From: Desulfofundulus salinus
Lineage (GTDB): Bacteria > Bacillota > Desulfotomaculia > Desulfotomaculales > Desulfovirgulaceae
Reading direction: 5' to 3'
Length of the DNA stretch: 64,000 nucleotides
Assembly (NCBI RefSeq): GCF_003627965.1
Contig: NZ_RBWE01000001.1
Span: 186,001 to 250,000 of the forward strand
The notes beneath the pieces were generated by a model. It was not told the DNA's origin, made no database searches, and saw only the letters and a program-made list of their open reading frames with translations. The position numbers were made by a program, and so were the translations under genes. Shown here piece after piece: positions 56,792 through 64,000 of the stretch (the stretch's first letter is position 1; each line of letters opens with the position of its first letter).

Positions 56792-59700
56792 ATGACTACC
56801 ACTCATGAACTACTTGATCGTCTTCGCAAAACAGCTAGAACTCCACAAGAACGAGGCGAGCTTTTCGAACGCTTCGTCATTGCGTATCTTCGCTGCGATA
56901 GTTATTACGGGCAGTTTTTCTCTAACGTCTGGCGCTGGCGCGACTGGCCGGGACGAGGAAGCGAAACCGATTCCGGCATTGACATTGTGGCAGAAGAACG
57001 GGACACTGGTGTTCTCTGGGCCATCCAGGCGAAGTTCCACGAAGCCCAGCTCGGGCTCCATGACATTGCTACCTTTCTTGCTCTTTCGGGCCGGAAGGAA
57101 TTCGCCCGTCGCATGATTGTCACAACGTCTTCCCTCGGCCCCAAGGCAGAAGAAGCACTGAAAGAACAAGATAAGCCCGTGAAGGTTCTGACGCTTGCCA
57201 GTATTCTACAACGCCCCATCGACTGGGACACTTTCGACTGGAACAGACCTGAAGACTTCCAGTTGCGGTCCAGGAAGCAACTCCATCCCTACCAAAAAGA
57301 AGCCGTCGAAGCGGTTCTGAACGGCTTTGGCCGCAGCGACCGCGGCAAGCTCATCATGCCTCCTGGCTCCGGCAAGACTTTTGTTGCCCTCAAGATCGCC
57401 GAGAAGCTTGTGGGTCCCGGCGGGTATGTGCTTTTCCTCGCGCCGTCCATCGCCCTCGTCGAACAGACCCTCCAGGCGTGGCTGGCAGATGCCGAGGTGT
57501 CCTTGCGTGTTTACGCCGTGACTTCTGACTACACCGTGGGCCGGGACGAGGATGCCTTTGACCGCACTACCGTTCTCACCATCCCGCCGACAACGGAAGC
57601 CACGGAGCTTGCAGCCGCCGCAGGGGAGCCCGACCAAGTTAGGATGACCGTCATCGTCTCGACGTACCATTCCATTGATGTTGTAGCAGAGGCTCAAAAA
57701 CTGGGCCTACCTGACTTTGGCCTTATCGTTGCAGACGAGGCACACCGCACGACGGGCGTCATGCAGGGCGAGGAGGCGTCCTACTATCACAAGATACACG
57801 ACAACAACGTGATTTGCGGCGCGAAAAGGCTCTATATGACCGCGACGCCGCGGGTTTTCGTACCGCGGATTAAAAAGAAGCTAGAAGAACTTGGCTATGA
57901 CTATTTCACCATGGACGACAAGACCGTGTATGGCGAAGAATTCTTCCGGTATGGTTTCGGTCAAGCCGTGGACGAAGGCTTTTTGAGCGACTATAAGGTC
58001 GTGGTGTTTACGGTGAGCGAAGCTGACCTGCAACGCAGGCTTTTCGAGTTCCTCAGCCGCGAAGGCTCGCCTAAAGTGGAAGATGCGGCGAAAATCGTCG
58101 GCGTGTGGAGCGTCCTTAGCGGCCGCATCAAAGATGGGGAGGTTTCTCCGCTCAAGCGGGCGGTGGTCTTCGCCGGGCGCAGCATCGGCGATTCCAAAAA
58201 GTTCGCCGAGCAGTTCGTAAAGACCGCCGAGGCTTACCATGAGGCTATTGGTAGCGAAGGTTACTTCCGTCGCTTCGAAGTAAAACACATTGACGGTACC
58301 ATGACCTCGACGGAGCGCAAAGCGCTTCTCGACTGGCTGAGGGGAGAGCCCGGGCCGGGAGAGACGCGCGTCCTCTCCAACGCCAAGGTGCTCACGGAAG
58401 GGGTTGACGTACCCGCCCTCGATGCCGTGGTCTTTCTCAAGCCGCGGCGGAGCGTTGTGGAAGTCGTGCAGGCTGTTGGGCGGGCCATGCGCAAAGCACC
58501 GGGAAAGCGCTACGGCTACGTGGTGCTTCCCGTCATCGTTGATCCCGAGCGCGATGCGGCGGAACAGCTCGACAAAAACGAGGAGTTCCGCACAGTTTGG
58601 GAAGTATTAGGGGCCCTGCGTTCCATCGATGACCGGTTCGATGCAAGAGTGCGGCAACTCTGGATTCAGCGGACACGCGGCAAAAGAGAAAAAACTTCCC
58701 AGACTGATGAGGACGTCATTATCGTCAGTGGCCCAGAACAGCTTTCGTTTGATTTCGGAGACAAGATCCTCGGCAGGCTCGTCGAGCGCGTGGGGGAGCG
58801 CGTTTACCTGGAGTTATGGGCCAAGGACGTTGCTGCGGTGTCAGCGCGGCTCGAGCGTCACATCGCCGAGGCGCTCCAGCACGACAGCGAATATGGGGAA
58901 AAAGCGCGGGAGGCGTTTGCAGGTTTTCTTGCCGCGTTGCGTGAGGTCATCAATCCTTCCGTAGCCGAAGAGGATGCCCGCAGCATGCTCGTGCAGCATA
59001 TCATCACCAAGCCCATTTTCGACGCTATCTTCGGCGAGTACGAATTTCTTAAAGAGAACCCCGTCGCCCATAGCTTCGACCAATTGGCCAGCGTATTTGA
59101 GACGTTTGTCGACAAAGAAACCAAAACCCTGAAGAAGTTTTATCACACCGTTCAGACGCGAGCTAAGGGATTGGATAAGGAAACCGAACGGCAGGAGTTC
59201 CTGCGCCAACTCTACGACACGTTTTTCAAAGTTGCTTTCCCCAAGACGGCCGACCGCCTGGGGATCGTTTTTACTCCCGTAGAGGTTGTGGACTTCCTCG
59301 TGAAAAGCGCGGAGGCGGTCTTGGAGGATGAATTCGGCCTGAGCCTTGCGGATAAAAACGTAGTTATTCTTGAACCGTTTGCTGGAACGGGGACGTTCCT
59401 CGTACGGCTCATGCACCAGCTCCCGCCTAAAGCACTTGTTCGGAAGTATCGCAAAGGCGAAATCTGGGGCAACGAGATCCTGCTCCTGCCCTACTACATT
59501 GCCCTTGCCAACGTCGAGAGCACGTATTACGAGCTCACCGGCCAGCACGAGCCGTTCCGCAACCTGCTTCTCGTTGACTCGTTCCAACTCATGGAGGCCA
59601 GGGGCGCGGGGCAGATAAAACTTTTCCCCGAGCAGTATACGGAGCTGATGAAGAAGCAGAGGGAAGCGAAGATCAACGTGATCATCTCGAATCCGCCGTG

Positions 59701-61534
59701 GTTTGCATGGCAGGAAGAGGAGAACCTCGGGATGAAGGCGGTCAAGTACGACAGGCTGGATGAGAGAATACGCCGGACCTATGCGGCTTATTCATTGGCA
59801 ACCAACAAGAACTCGCTGTACGATTCCTACATCCGTGCCATCCGGATGGCCACCGACCGGATTGAGGATAAAGGCGTTATTGCCTTCGTGACTAATAGTG
59901 GTTTTCTTGACGGCAGCGCTGCCGACGGCCTCCGCAAGTGCCTGGCCGAAGAGTTTGCGAAGATCTACGTCCTCAATCTGCGCGGGAATGCGCGTACTTC
60001 AGGAGAACTCAGGCGCAAGGAGGGGGGTGGTATTTTCGGCCAGGGCAGCCGTGCGGGCGTGGTGTTGCTCGTGCTCGTCAAGGACACTTCTAAGGCCGGC
60101 CCGGCTGAGATTTACTACCGCGACATCGGCGATTACCTGAGCCGGGAGGAAAAGCTGGCGCGGCTGAAGGCATGCGGGGACGTCCGCGGGGTGACGTGGA
60201 AACGCATCACGCCGAATAAAGCGTACGATTGGATCAACCAGCGGAGCGAGGATTTTGAGGCGTTCCCCGCAATCGGAGCAAAGCAGAACGGGGATAAAGA
60301 GATAATATTTGACCTGCACTCCAGAGGGCTAGCAACAAGCCGCGACGCCTGGGCTTATAATTTCTCCCAGGCAGAGCTGGCAGACAACCTGCACCGCATG
60401 ATCGATGAATTCAACCGTCACGTTGAGCTGGTGCGGACTGGGAAAATTAGGGGCGACAATCTCGAATCCCAAATAAACACCGACCCTCGAAAAATCGCAT
60501 GGTCTAGGGAATTAAAGAAGGATCTCTTAAAAGGCAATCTACACACGCTTGAAGAAGCAGGCGTGATAATGCCCTCAACATACCGGCCTTTTGTTAAAAT
60601 GTGGGTTTATTTCAGCAAGACATTCAACGAAATGATTTATCAGCAACCCAAAATTTTCCCCGAACCAGGGTTGGAAAATATAGCGATTGCTGTACAAGCT
60701 CCCGGAGGTTCAAAAGAGTTTTCTGCTCTGATTATCAAACATATTCCGGATTTGCATCTTACAGGAGATACCCAAACCTTTTCTTTTTACATCTATGAAC
60801 CTGTGCAAGACAATATTACCTTTTTCGACAGTTACTCGGGTGGTGGAGTCATGATCACAGCTCCATCTGGGAAGCGCTACATTCGCCGTGAAAACATCAC
60901 CGACTGGGCGCTCGAAGAATACCGCAAGCGCTACGGCGGAGACGTAACGAAGGAGGACATCTTCTACTACGTTTACGGCCTCCTCCACTCGCCAGAATAC
61001 CGTGAACGCTACAGGAACGACCTGAAAAAGACGCTCCCCCGCATTCCGTTCGTCGCTTCAGCGGAAGACTTCTGGGCATTCAGCCATGCTGGGCGCAAAC
61101 TGGCGGAGCTCCACCTTAACTACGAAACCGTCGAGCCGTGGCCGCTGGGAGAGGAAATCAAGGGCAACCCAGGCGACTTTACAACCTACAGGGTTACCAA
61201 GATGCGCTTCGGAAAGGTGCCGGATGGCAAAGAAGACAAGACGGTGATCATCTATAACGACCAAATCACGTTGCGCGGGATCCCGGTTGAAGCCTACGAA
61301 TACGTGGTCAATGGGAAATCGCCAATTGAGTGGATCATAGACCGGTACCACGTCTTCCGCGACAAGAAGAGTGGTATTGTTAACGATCCGAATAAGTGGC
61401 TTGAGGAGCAGGGCAATCCGCGCTACATCATTGACCTCATCAAGCGGGTCGTGAGGGTGAGTGTGGAAACGGTAGAGATTGTAAAGGGATTACCGAAGTT
61501 GGATATAGAGGCTTCTGGCAATACTGGTGACTGA
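56792..61534 (+). CDS. Type ISP restriction-modification enzyme (single chain)
   Basis: This 1580-residue enzyme joins all restriction functions. An Mrr-like nuclease lies at about 50-90 (SGIDIVAEERD with AIQAKF). A superfamily 2 helicase has Walker A MPPGSGKTFVALKI near 190 and DEAH-type ADEAHRT near 313. An N6-adenine methyltransferase has the AdoMet-site EPFAGTGTFLVRLM near 870 and NPPW in ISNPPWFAWQ near 966. A C-terminal target-recognition region (about 1150-1580) follows. The domain order matches LlaGI/LlaBIII-type enzymes. The middle of the target region (60.3-60.9 kb) is more AT-rich than the rest, suggesting domain exchange. ATG 56792 follows AAAAGGGAG; GTG 56783 is an alternative. 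Confidence 0.92.
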   Translation: MTTTHELLDRLRKTARTPQERGELFERFVIAYLRCDSYYGQFFSNVWRWRDWPGRGSETDSGIDIVAEERDTGVLWAIQAKFHEAQLGLHDIATFLALSGRKEFARRMIVTTSSLGPKAEEALKEQDKPVKVLTLASILQRPIDWDTFDWNRPEDFQLRSRKQLHPYQKEAVEAVLNGFGRSDRGKLIMPPGSGKTFVALKIAEKLVGPGGYVLFLAPSIALVEQTLQAWLADAEVSLRVYAVTSDYTVGRDEDAFDRTTVLTIPPTTEATELAAAAGEPDQVRMTVIVSTYHSIDVVAEAQKLGLPDFGLIVADEAHRTTGVMQGEEASYYHKIHDNNVICGAKRLYMTATPRVFVPRIKKKLEELGYDYFTMDDKTVYGEEFFRYGFGQAVDEGFLSDYKVVVFTVSEADLQRRLFEFLSREGSPKVEDAAKIVGVWSVLSGRIKDGEVSPLKRAVVFAGRSIGDSKKFAEQFVKTAEAYHEAIGSEGYFRRFEVKHIDGTMTSTERKALLDWLRGEPGPGETRVLSNAKVLTEGVDVPALDAVVFLKPRRSVVEVVQAVGRAMRKAPGKRYGYVVLPVIVDPERDAAEQLDKNEEFRTVWEVLGALRSIDDRFDARVRQLWIQRTRGKREKTSQTDEDVIIVSGPEQLSFDFGDKILGRLVERVGERVYLELWAKDVAAVSARLERHIAEALQHDSEYGEKAREAFAGFLAALREVINPSVAEEDARSMLVQHIITKPIFDAIFGEYEFLKENPVAHSFDQLASVFETFVDKETKTLKKFYHTVQTRAKGLDKETERQEFLRQLYDTFFKVAFPKTADRLGIVFTPVEVVDFLVKSAEAVLEDEFGLSLADKNVVILEPFAGTGTFLVRLMHQLPPKALVRKYRKGEIWGNEILLLPYYIALANVESTYYELTGQHEPFRNLLLVDSFQLMEARGAGQIKLFPEQYTELMKKQREAKINVIISNPPWFAWQEEENLGMKAVKYDRLDERIRRTYAAYSLATNKNSLYDSYIRAIRMATDRIEDKGVIAFVTNSGFLDGSAADGLRKCLAEEFAKIYVLNLRGNARTSGELRRKEGGGIFGQGSRAGVVLLVLVKDTSKAGPAEIYYRDIGDYLSREEKLARLKACGDVRGVTWKRITPNKAYDWINQRSEDFEAFPAIGAKQNGDKEIIFDLHSRGLATSRDAWAYNFSQAELADNLHRMIDEFNRHVELVRTGKIRGDNLESQINTDPRKIAWSRELKKDLLKGNLHTLEEAGVIMPSTYRPFVKMWVYFSKTFNEMIYQQPKIFPEPGLENIAIAVQAPGGSKEFSALIIKHIPDLHLTGDTQTFSFYIYEPVQDNITFFDSYSGGGVMITAPSGKRYIRRENITDWALEEYRKRYGGDVTKEDIFYYVYGLLHSPEYRERYRNDLKKTLPRIPFVASAEDFWAFSHAGRKLAELHLNYETVEPWPLGEEIKGNPGDFTTYRVTKMRFGKVPDGKEDKTVIIYNDQITLRGIPVEAYEYVVNGKSPIEWIIDRYHVFRDKKSGIVNDPNKWLEEQGNPRYIIDLIKRVVRVSVETVEIVKGLPKLDIEASGNTGD

Positions 61535-61589
61535 AATATAACCGGTCACCCCCTACTATATGTGTCATTTACCGTGGAAGGATGTAGCT

Positions 61590-62429
61590 GTGGTAGTACA
61601 GGCAAACGGTCACGGGGGATACACAGTCATCGTCAAAAACCGCACCATCACCGCCTCCGAGTGGCTCTCCTGGCGGAAACAGGGCCTAAGCAATACGGAA
61701 ATAGCTGCTATACTAGGCGTTAGCCCCTCAATGGCCCGCGTTATAGCGAAGAAGTTCCGCCAAGCCGGAGTGCCCGACCCGCAGTACAGGAAACGAAAGC
61801 CCGGCCCGGTGATGACACTCGACACTACCACTGACGCCGGAGCCTATGTCTTAGGCATCCTCTGGGGCACGGCCTCCACCTCCGGGGAAGGCTACTGGGT
61901 GCGCCACCGCGACAGGTGGTACGTGGACGTTGTGCGGGAATACCTGGGTGTTACGGCGGAAGGACACGAAAGCTACTCCAGGACCGGGAACCAGTGGCGG
62001 CTGAAGATAACTCGGGCGGTGGACGTAGCCGCGGTGAGGAATCTTCTAGAGCGCCACAGGTGGGTGCCCAGGAAGGCCCCGGAGAGGCCGTATCCGTCCG
62101 GGAATATCGACGACAGGGGCTTCGTGCGGGCCTGGGTAGAACTGCACTCCTCGGCAGATGTGGCCCGCACCGGGAGAAAGAGGGCGCCCACGCCCAGGCT
62201 GAGAGTGTACGGCAGCCGGCTGCTGATGGAAGAGGTGAACCTTGTTATAACTGCCGGTACTGGCGTGTCACTACGGACACTACAGAAAACGGAGAACGAC
62301 ACCACGGCGGTTCTGTATTACGCCGGAAAGAGCTTCCGGGTCGTGGTGGACTGGCTCTACGCCGGGGCGGAGCTGTACAACCCGATAGTACGCGAAAAAA
62401 TCGAAGAAGTCATATCGAAGCGCGTTTGA
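61590..62429 (+). CDS. HTH plus degenerate LAGLIDADG-domain DNA-binding protein
   Basis: The product (279 aa from GTG 61590) has an N-terminal helix-turn-helix (GLSNTEIAAILGVSPSMARV). Two halves like LAGLIDADG homing endonucleases follow: DAGAYVLGILWGTASTSGEG and FVRAWVELHSSADVAR, then PRLRVYGSRLLMEEVNLVI. The catalytic Asp of both LAGLIDADG helices is missing (WGTAS, VELHSS), so cleavage is unlikely. WhiA also combines these two domains as a DNA-binding regulator, but in the opposite order. Here it could regulate the ParM-like gene beside it. GGAAGG precedes GTG 61590; ATG 61560 is an alternative. The stop codon lies inside the terminator hairpin. Confidence 0.68.
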   Translation: MVVQANGHGGYTVIVKNRTITASEWLSWRKQGLSNTEIAAILGVSPSMARVIAKKFRQAGVPDPQYRKRKPGPVMTLDTTTDAGAYVLGILWGTASTSGEGYWVRHRDRWYVDVVREYLGVTAEGHESYSRTGNQWRLKITRAVDVAAVRNLLERHRWVPRKAPERPYPSGNIDDRGFVRAWVELHSSADVARTGRKRAPTPRLRVYGSRLLMEEVNLVITAGTGVSLRTLQKTENDTTAVLYYAGKSFRVVVDWLYAGAELYNPIVREKIEEVISKRV

Positions 62430-62442
62430 CGCGCTTTTTTTT
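62418..62442 (+). terminator. Terminator overlapping the end of the LAGLIDADG-like gene
   Basis: AAGCGCG/CGCGCTT stem around TTTGA (which holds the stop codon), followed by a T-run. Nearly identical to 54672-54695. Confidence 0.8.
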
Positions 62443-62471
62443 GTGACCATTTGTCGAAAGGAGCTGGTTTT

Positions 62472-63428
62472 ATGATAGCCATCGACGTTGGCTACAGCCA
62501 CACCAAAGCCGTATCTCCCGACCGCCGGGTGCTCATCCCCTCCGTAGTGGCCCCGTACCGCGAATTGCCGCTGGCCGACCTGTCCAGGAACGGTTCCGGC
62601 CACGTAGTGGCAATCCGAAAGCTGGACGGCGATACCGAAAAGCACTTCGTGGGTGAACTGGCCTTGAGGGAGGGTCAGGGGGCAACGTTCACCCTGGACA
62701 GAGAGAAGCACAGACACCCGAACCACGACATCCTCGTACTGGCCGCTACCCGGCTCCTGGAGGTCCGGGAAGGGGCTACCCTGGTGGCCGGACTGCCCGT
62801 GGCGTATTACCGCCTGCAGAAGGACGAACTCCGCAGGCACCTTGAGGCCCTGCACGCGGAGGTGTCCGTAGACGGCGGCCCTTTCGCCCGGGTTTCCTTT
62901 GGAAAGGTGGTGGTCTACCCCCAGGGGGCGGGGGCGCTTTTAACCGTTTCCGCATTGCCGGAGAACGGCCTGGCTTGCCTCATAGACGTGGGCTACAAGA
63001 CCACGGACTACGTCACTGTGGAGATGGCCGGCGGCCAGGGAAAGCCGGTGGGTTCACTCTGCGGCAGCGTAGAGTACGGGGTCAGTCAAGTGTACGAGGC
63101 GGTTGCCGCCGAGTTTGAGGCGAAGACGGGGGCGCCCGTGGATCTGAACACAGCCGCAAACCTTGCCGCCGCAGGCAGGACCATCTTCCGGGGCAGGGAA
63201 GTAAATCTGACGGCGGCGGTGAAGGCGGCCCGCGAAACGATCGTCAGGGCCATAGCCGACCGCGTGCTGGCAGCCCTGGGGCAGAAGGGGGACTTCGTGG
63301 CAAAGTTTTATCTTGCGGGAGGCGGGGTACTGGCTCTACCCGAGTTGAAGGACATGTTCTCTACCAGTGAAGTATTGACGGACCCGCAGTGGGCAAACGC
63401 GAAAGGGTTCCTAAAGCTGATGGGGTAG
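62472..63428 (+). CDS. parM: ParM-like actin-family segregation ATPase
   Basis: This 318-residue actin-like ATPase has the phosphate-1 motif MIAIDVGYSHTKAVSPDRR at its start, a connecting region LVAGLPVAYYRLQ, the phosphate-2 motif LIDVGYKTTDYVTVEM near 170 and the adenosine motif LAGGGVLALPELK near 282. It is the filament part of a plasmid partition system and would push DNA copies apart. The ATG 62472 follows AAAGGAG. TTCCGGAA repeats and a small ParR-like gene follow, as in type II partition cassettes. Its presence suggests the island is or was an extrachromosomal plasmid or a circularising element. Confidence 0.85.
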   Translation: MIAIDVGYSHTKAVSPDRRVLIPSVVAPYRELPLADLSRNGSGHVVAIRKLDGDTEKHFVGELALREGQGATFTLDREKHRHPNHDILVLAATRLLEVREGATLVAGLPVAYYRLQKDELRRHLEALHAEVSVDGGPFARVSFGKVVVYPQGAGALLTVSALPENGLACLIDVGYKTTDYVTVEMAGGQGKPVGSLCGSVEYGVSQVYEAVAAEFEAKTGAPVDLNTAANLAAAGRTIFRGREVNLTAAVKAARETIVRAIADRVLAALGQKGDFVAKFYLAGGGVLALPELKDMFSTSEVLTDPQWANAKGFLKLMG

Positions 63429-63430
63429 TT

Positions 63431-63596
63431 TTCCGGAAAGGGGAAACCCGGTTGCAGTGCGGGTTTGAAGGTTATTTTGGGGCTTCTTTTCCGGAATGCC
63501 GGGTTTCTTCCGCCTGCTTCAGGGTCCCTTTTCCGGAAAAGGGGGTTAAAAACCATGCTTAAAGGCTTGAAACGACTGGATTTGTGGATTCCGGAA
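63431..63596. repeat. Four TTCCGGAA palindromes: candidate centromere
   Basis: TTCCGGAA lies at 63431-63438, 63489-63496, 63531-63538 and 63589-63596, with starts 58, 42 and 58 bp apart. Several are extended to TTTTCCGGAA. They surround the start of the ParR-like gene. This fits a ParR-binding centromere that also works as its operator. Confidence 0.62.
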
Positions 63597-63788
63597 AGTC
63601 ACCCGATATGGAAAGTTCCCCCGCGGATGCGGTCAGCGATAGCTCGTGAGTGGCTGGACGTGGGGGGCAGGCTGGCGGCGCTGGAGGAAGCGGTAGCACG
63701 GCTGGAACGGAAGCTGGACCGGGAAGGAGATACAGCTCGGCCAGTTACCCCGTTACGTATAGACGCAGATGCCTTTTTTGAGATATGA
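63555..63788 (+). CDS. ParR-like small DNA-binding protein
   Basis: This 77-residue protein begins MLKGLKRLDLWIPESHPIWK and has a helical, charged tail with a coiled-coil look (LAALEEAVARLERKLDREG). The size and place, directly after ParM and inside the TTCCGGAA repeats, fit the adaptor that binds the centromere and the filament. AAAGGGGG precedes ATG 63555. The upstream frame from 63465 has no ribosome site. Ribbon-helix-helix character is not clear, so the ParR name is by context. Confidence 0.6.
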   Translation: MLKGLKRLDLWIPESHPIWKVPPRMRSAIAREWLDVGGRLAALEEAVARLERKLDREGDTARPVTPLRIDADAFFEI

Positions 63789-63808
63789 AAGAGAGGAGCG
63801 ATGTCATC

Positions 63809-64000
63809 ATGTTTGACCCGGCGTATATTCGCCTGGCGCAGGCCGTCGTACTTCAGGCCCTGAAAGACGCGGTGAACCCAGTCAGGTTGAACGGGCGCGA
63901 CTATTCCGCACGGCATATCAAAGCCGACGCCCGGAAGTTCATCCGGAAAGCGGTTCGGGAGGACGGATACGAGCGCAGCATATTCGAGCTTGCGGGCGTG
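63809..64000 (+). CDS. Partial gene, unknown function
   Basis: ATG 63809 follows GAGAGGAG and opens a frame that runs off the window. The 64 visible residues start MFDPAYIRLAQAVVLQALKD and include SARHIKADARKFIRKAVRED and a C-terminal ERSIFELAGV. The visible part is helical and charged, typical of small plasmid or phage proteins; no domain is recognised. It follows the partition gene by 20 bp and is probably in the same operon. Confidence 0.55.
   Translation, partial: MFDPAYIRLAQAVVLQALKDAVNPVRLNGRDYSARHIKADARKFIRKAVREDGYERSIFELAGV

Noticed and set aside
61530-61560. GGTGAC/GGTCACC inverted repeat after the ISP gene
   Set aside because: Short stem without T-run; too common to call.

Overview
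The window reads as a Gram-positive, spore-forming Firmicute, most like the Desulfotomaculum/Pelotomaculum group. This is inferred from the GC-rich coding, a Spo0E-type phosphatase, strong AGGAGG ribosome sites with many GTG/TTG starts, ISLre2 and IS110 elements, and a conjugation system without outer-membrane parts. About 4.4 kb of chromosome-like housekeeping DNA (GalU, a sugar-nucleotide epimerase, a DUF421 protein, a phosphohexomutase) is followed by roughly 60 kb of accessory DNA that runs off the right edge.

Layout. (1) 1-4.4 kb: nucleotide-sugar genes. (2) 4.4-6.8 kb: a methylase, nuclease and tyrosine-recombinase cassette abutting a truncated yvrJ. (3) 6.85-12.92 kb: a composite transposon flanked by a 9-bp target duplication. 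It has an ISLre2 copy at the left, itself interrupted by an IS110 element, an ISLre2 right-end remnant at the right, and three exported proteins of unknown function as cargo. (4) 13.0-14.1 kb: a Panacea/SocA-type antitoxin with a MazF/PemK-like toxin. (5) 14.1-24.2 kb: a hairpin-rich leader, then a type IV secretion operon (VirB2-like, PrgI/VirB3-like, VirB4, VirB6-like, and a lytic transglycosylase/M23 enzyme). (6) 25.2-32.6 kb: Tad/Flp pilus locus 1. (7) 32.6-44.2 kb: two related modules, each with a small membrane protein, a membrane protein with an Sm-like tail, a copper-amine-oxidase-N-domain protein and a large secreted protein (a beta-propeller of about 750 residues, and a 1602-residue PKD protein). 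(8) 44.3-51.8 kb: Tad locus 2, rich in TadE/TadG-type pseudopilins. (9) 51.9-56.8 kb: small genes, an HD-GYP protein, a candidate small RNA, a DUF3800 gene, a group II intron fragment, Spo0E and a DUF3006/MBL pair. (10) 56.8-61.5 kb: a single-chain Type ISP restriction-modification enzyme. (11) 61.6-64 kb: a LAGLIDADG-derived DNA-binding protein, a ParM-like actin, TTCCGGAA repeats and a ParR-like protein.

Together the genes suggest an integrated conjugative element or plasmid-like island. The type IV machinery would make the transfer channel and cut the wall; the two Tad loci and giant surface proteins would build surface fibres, perhaps for mating contact; the ParM region, toxin-antitoxin pair and two restriction systems would stabilise it. 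No relaxase, VirD4 coupling protein or secretin was found, so autonomous transfer cannot be shown from this window alone. No tRNA, rRNA or CRISPR array was seen.
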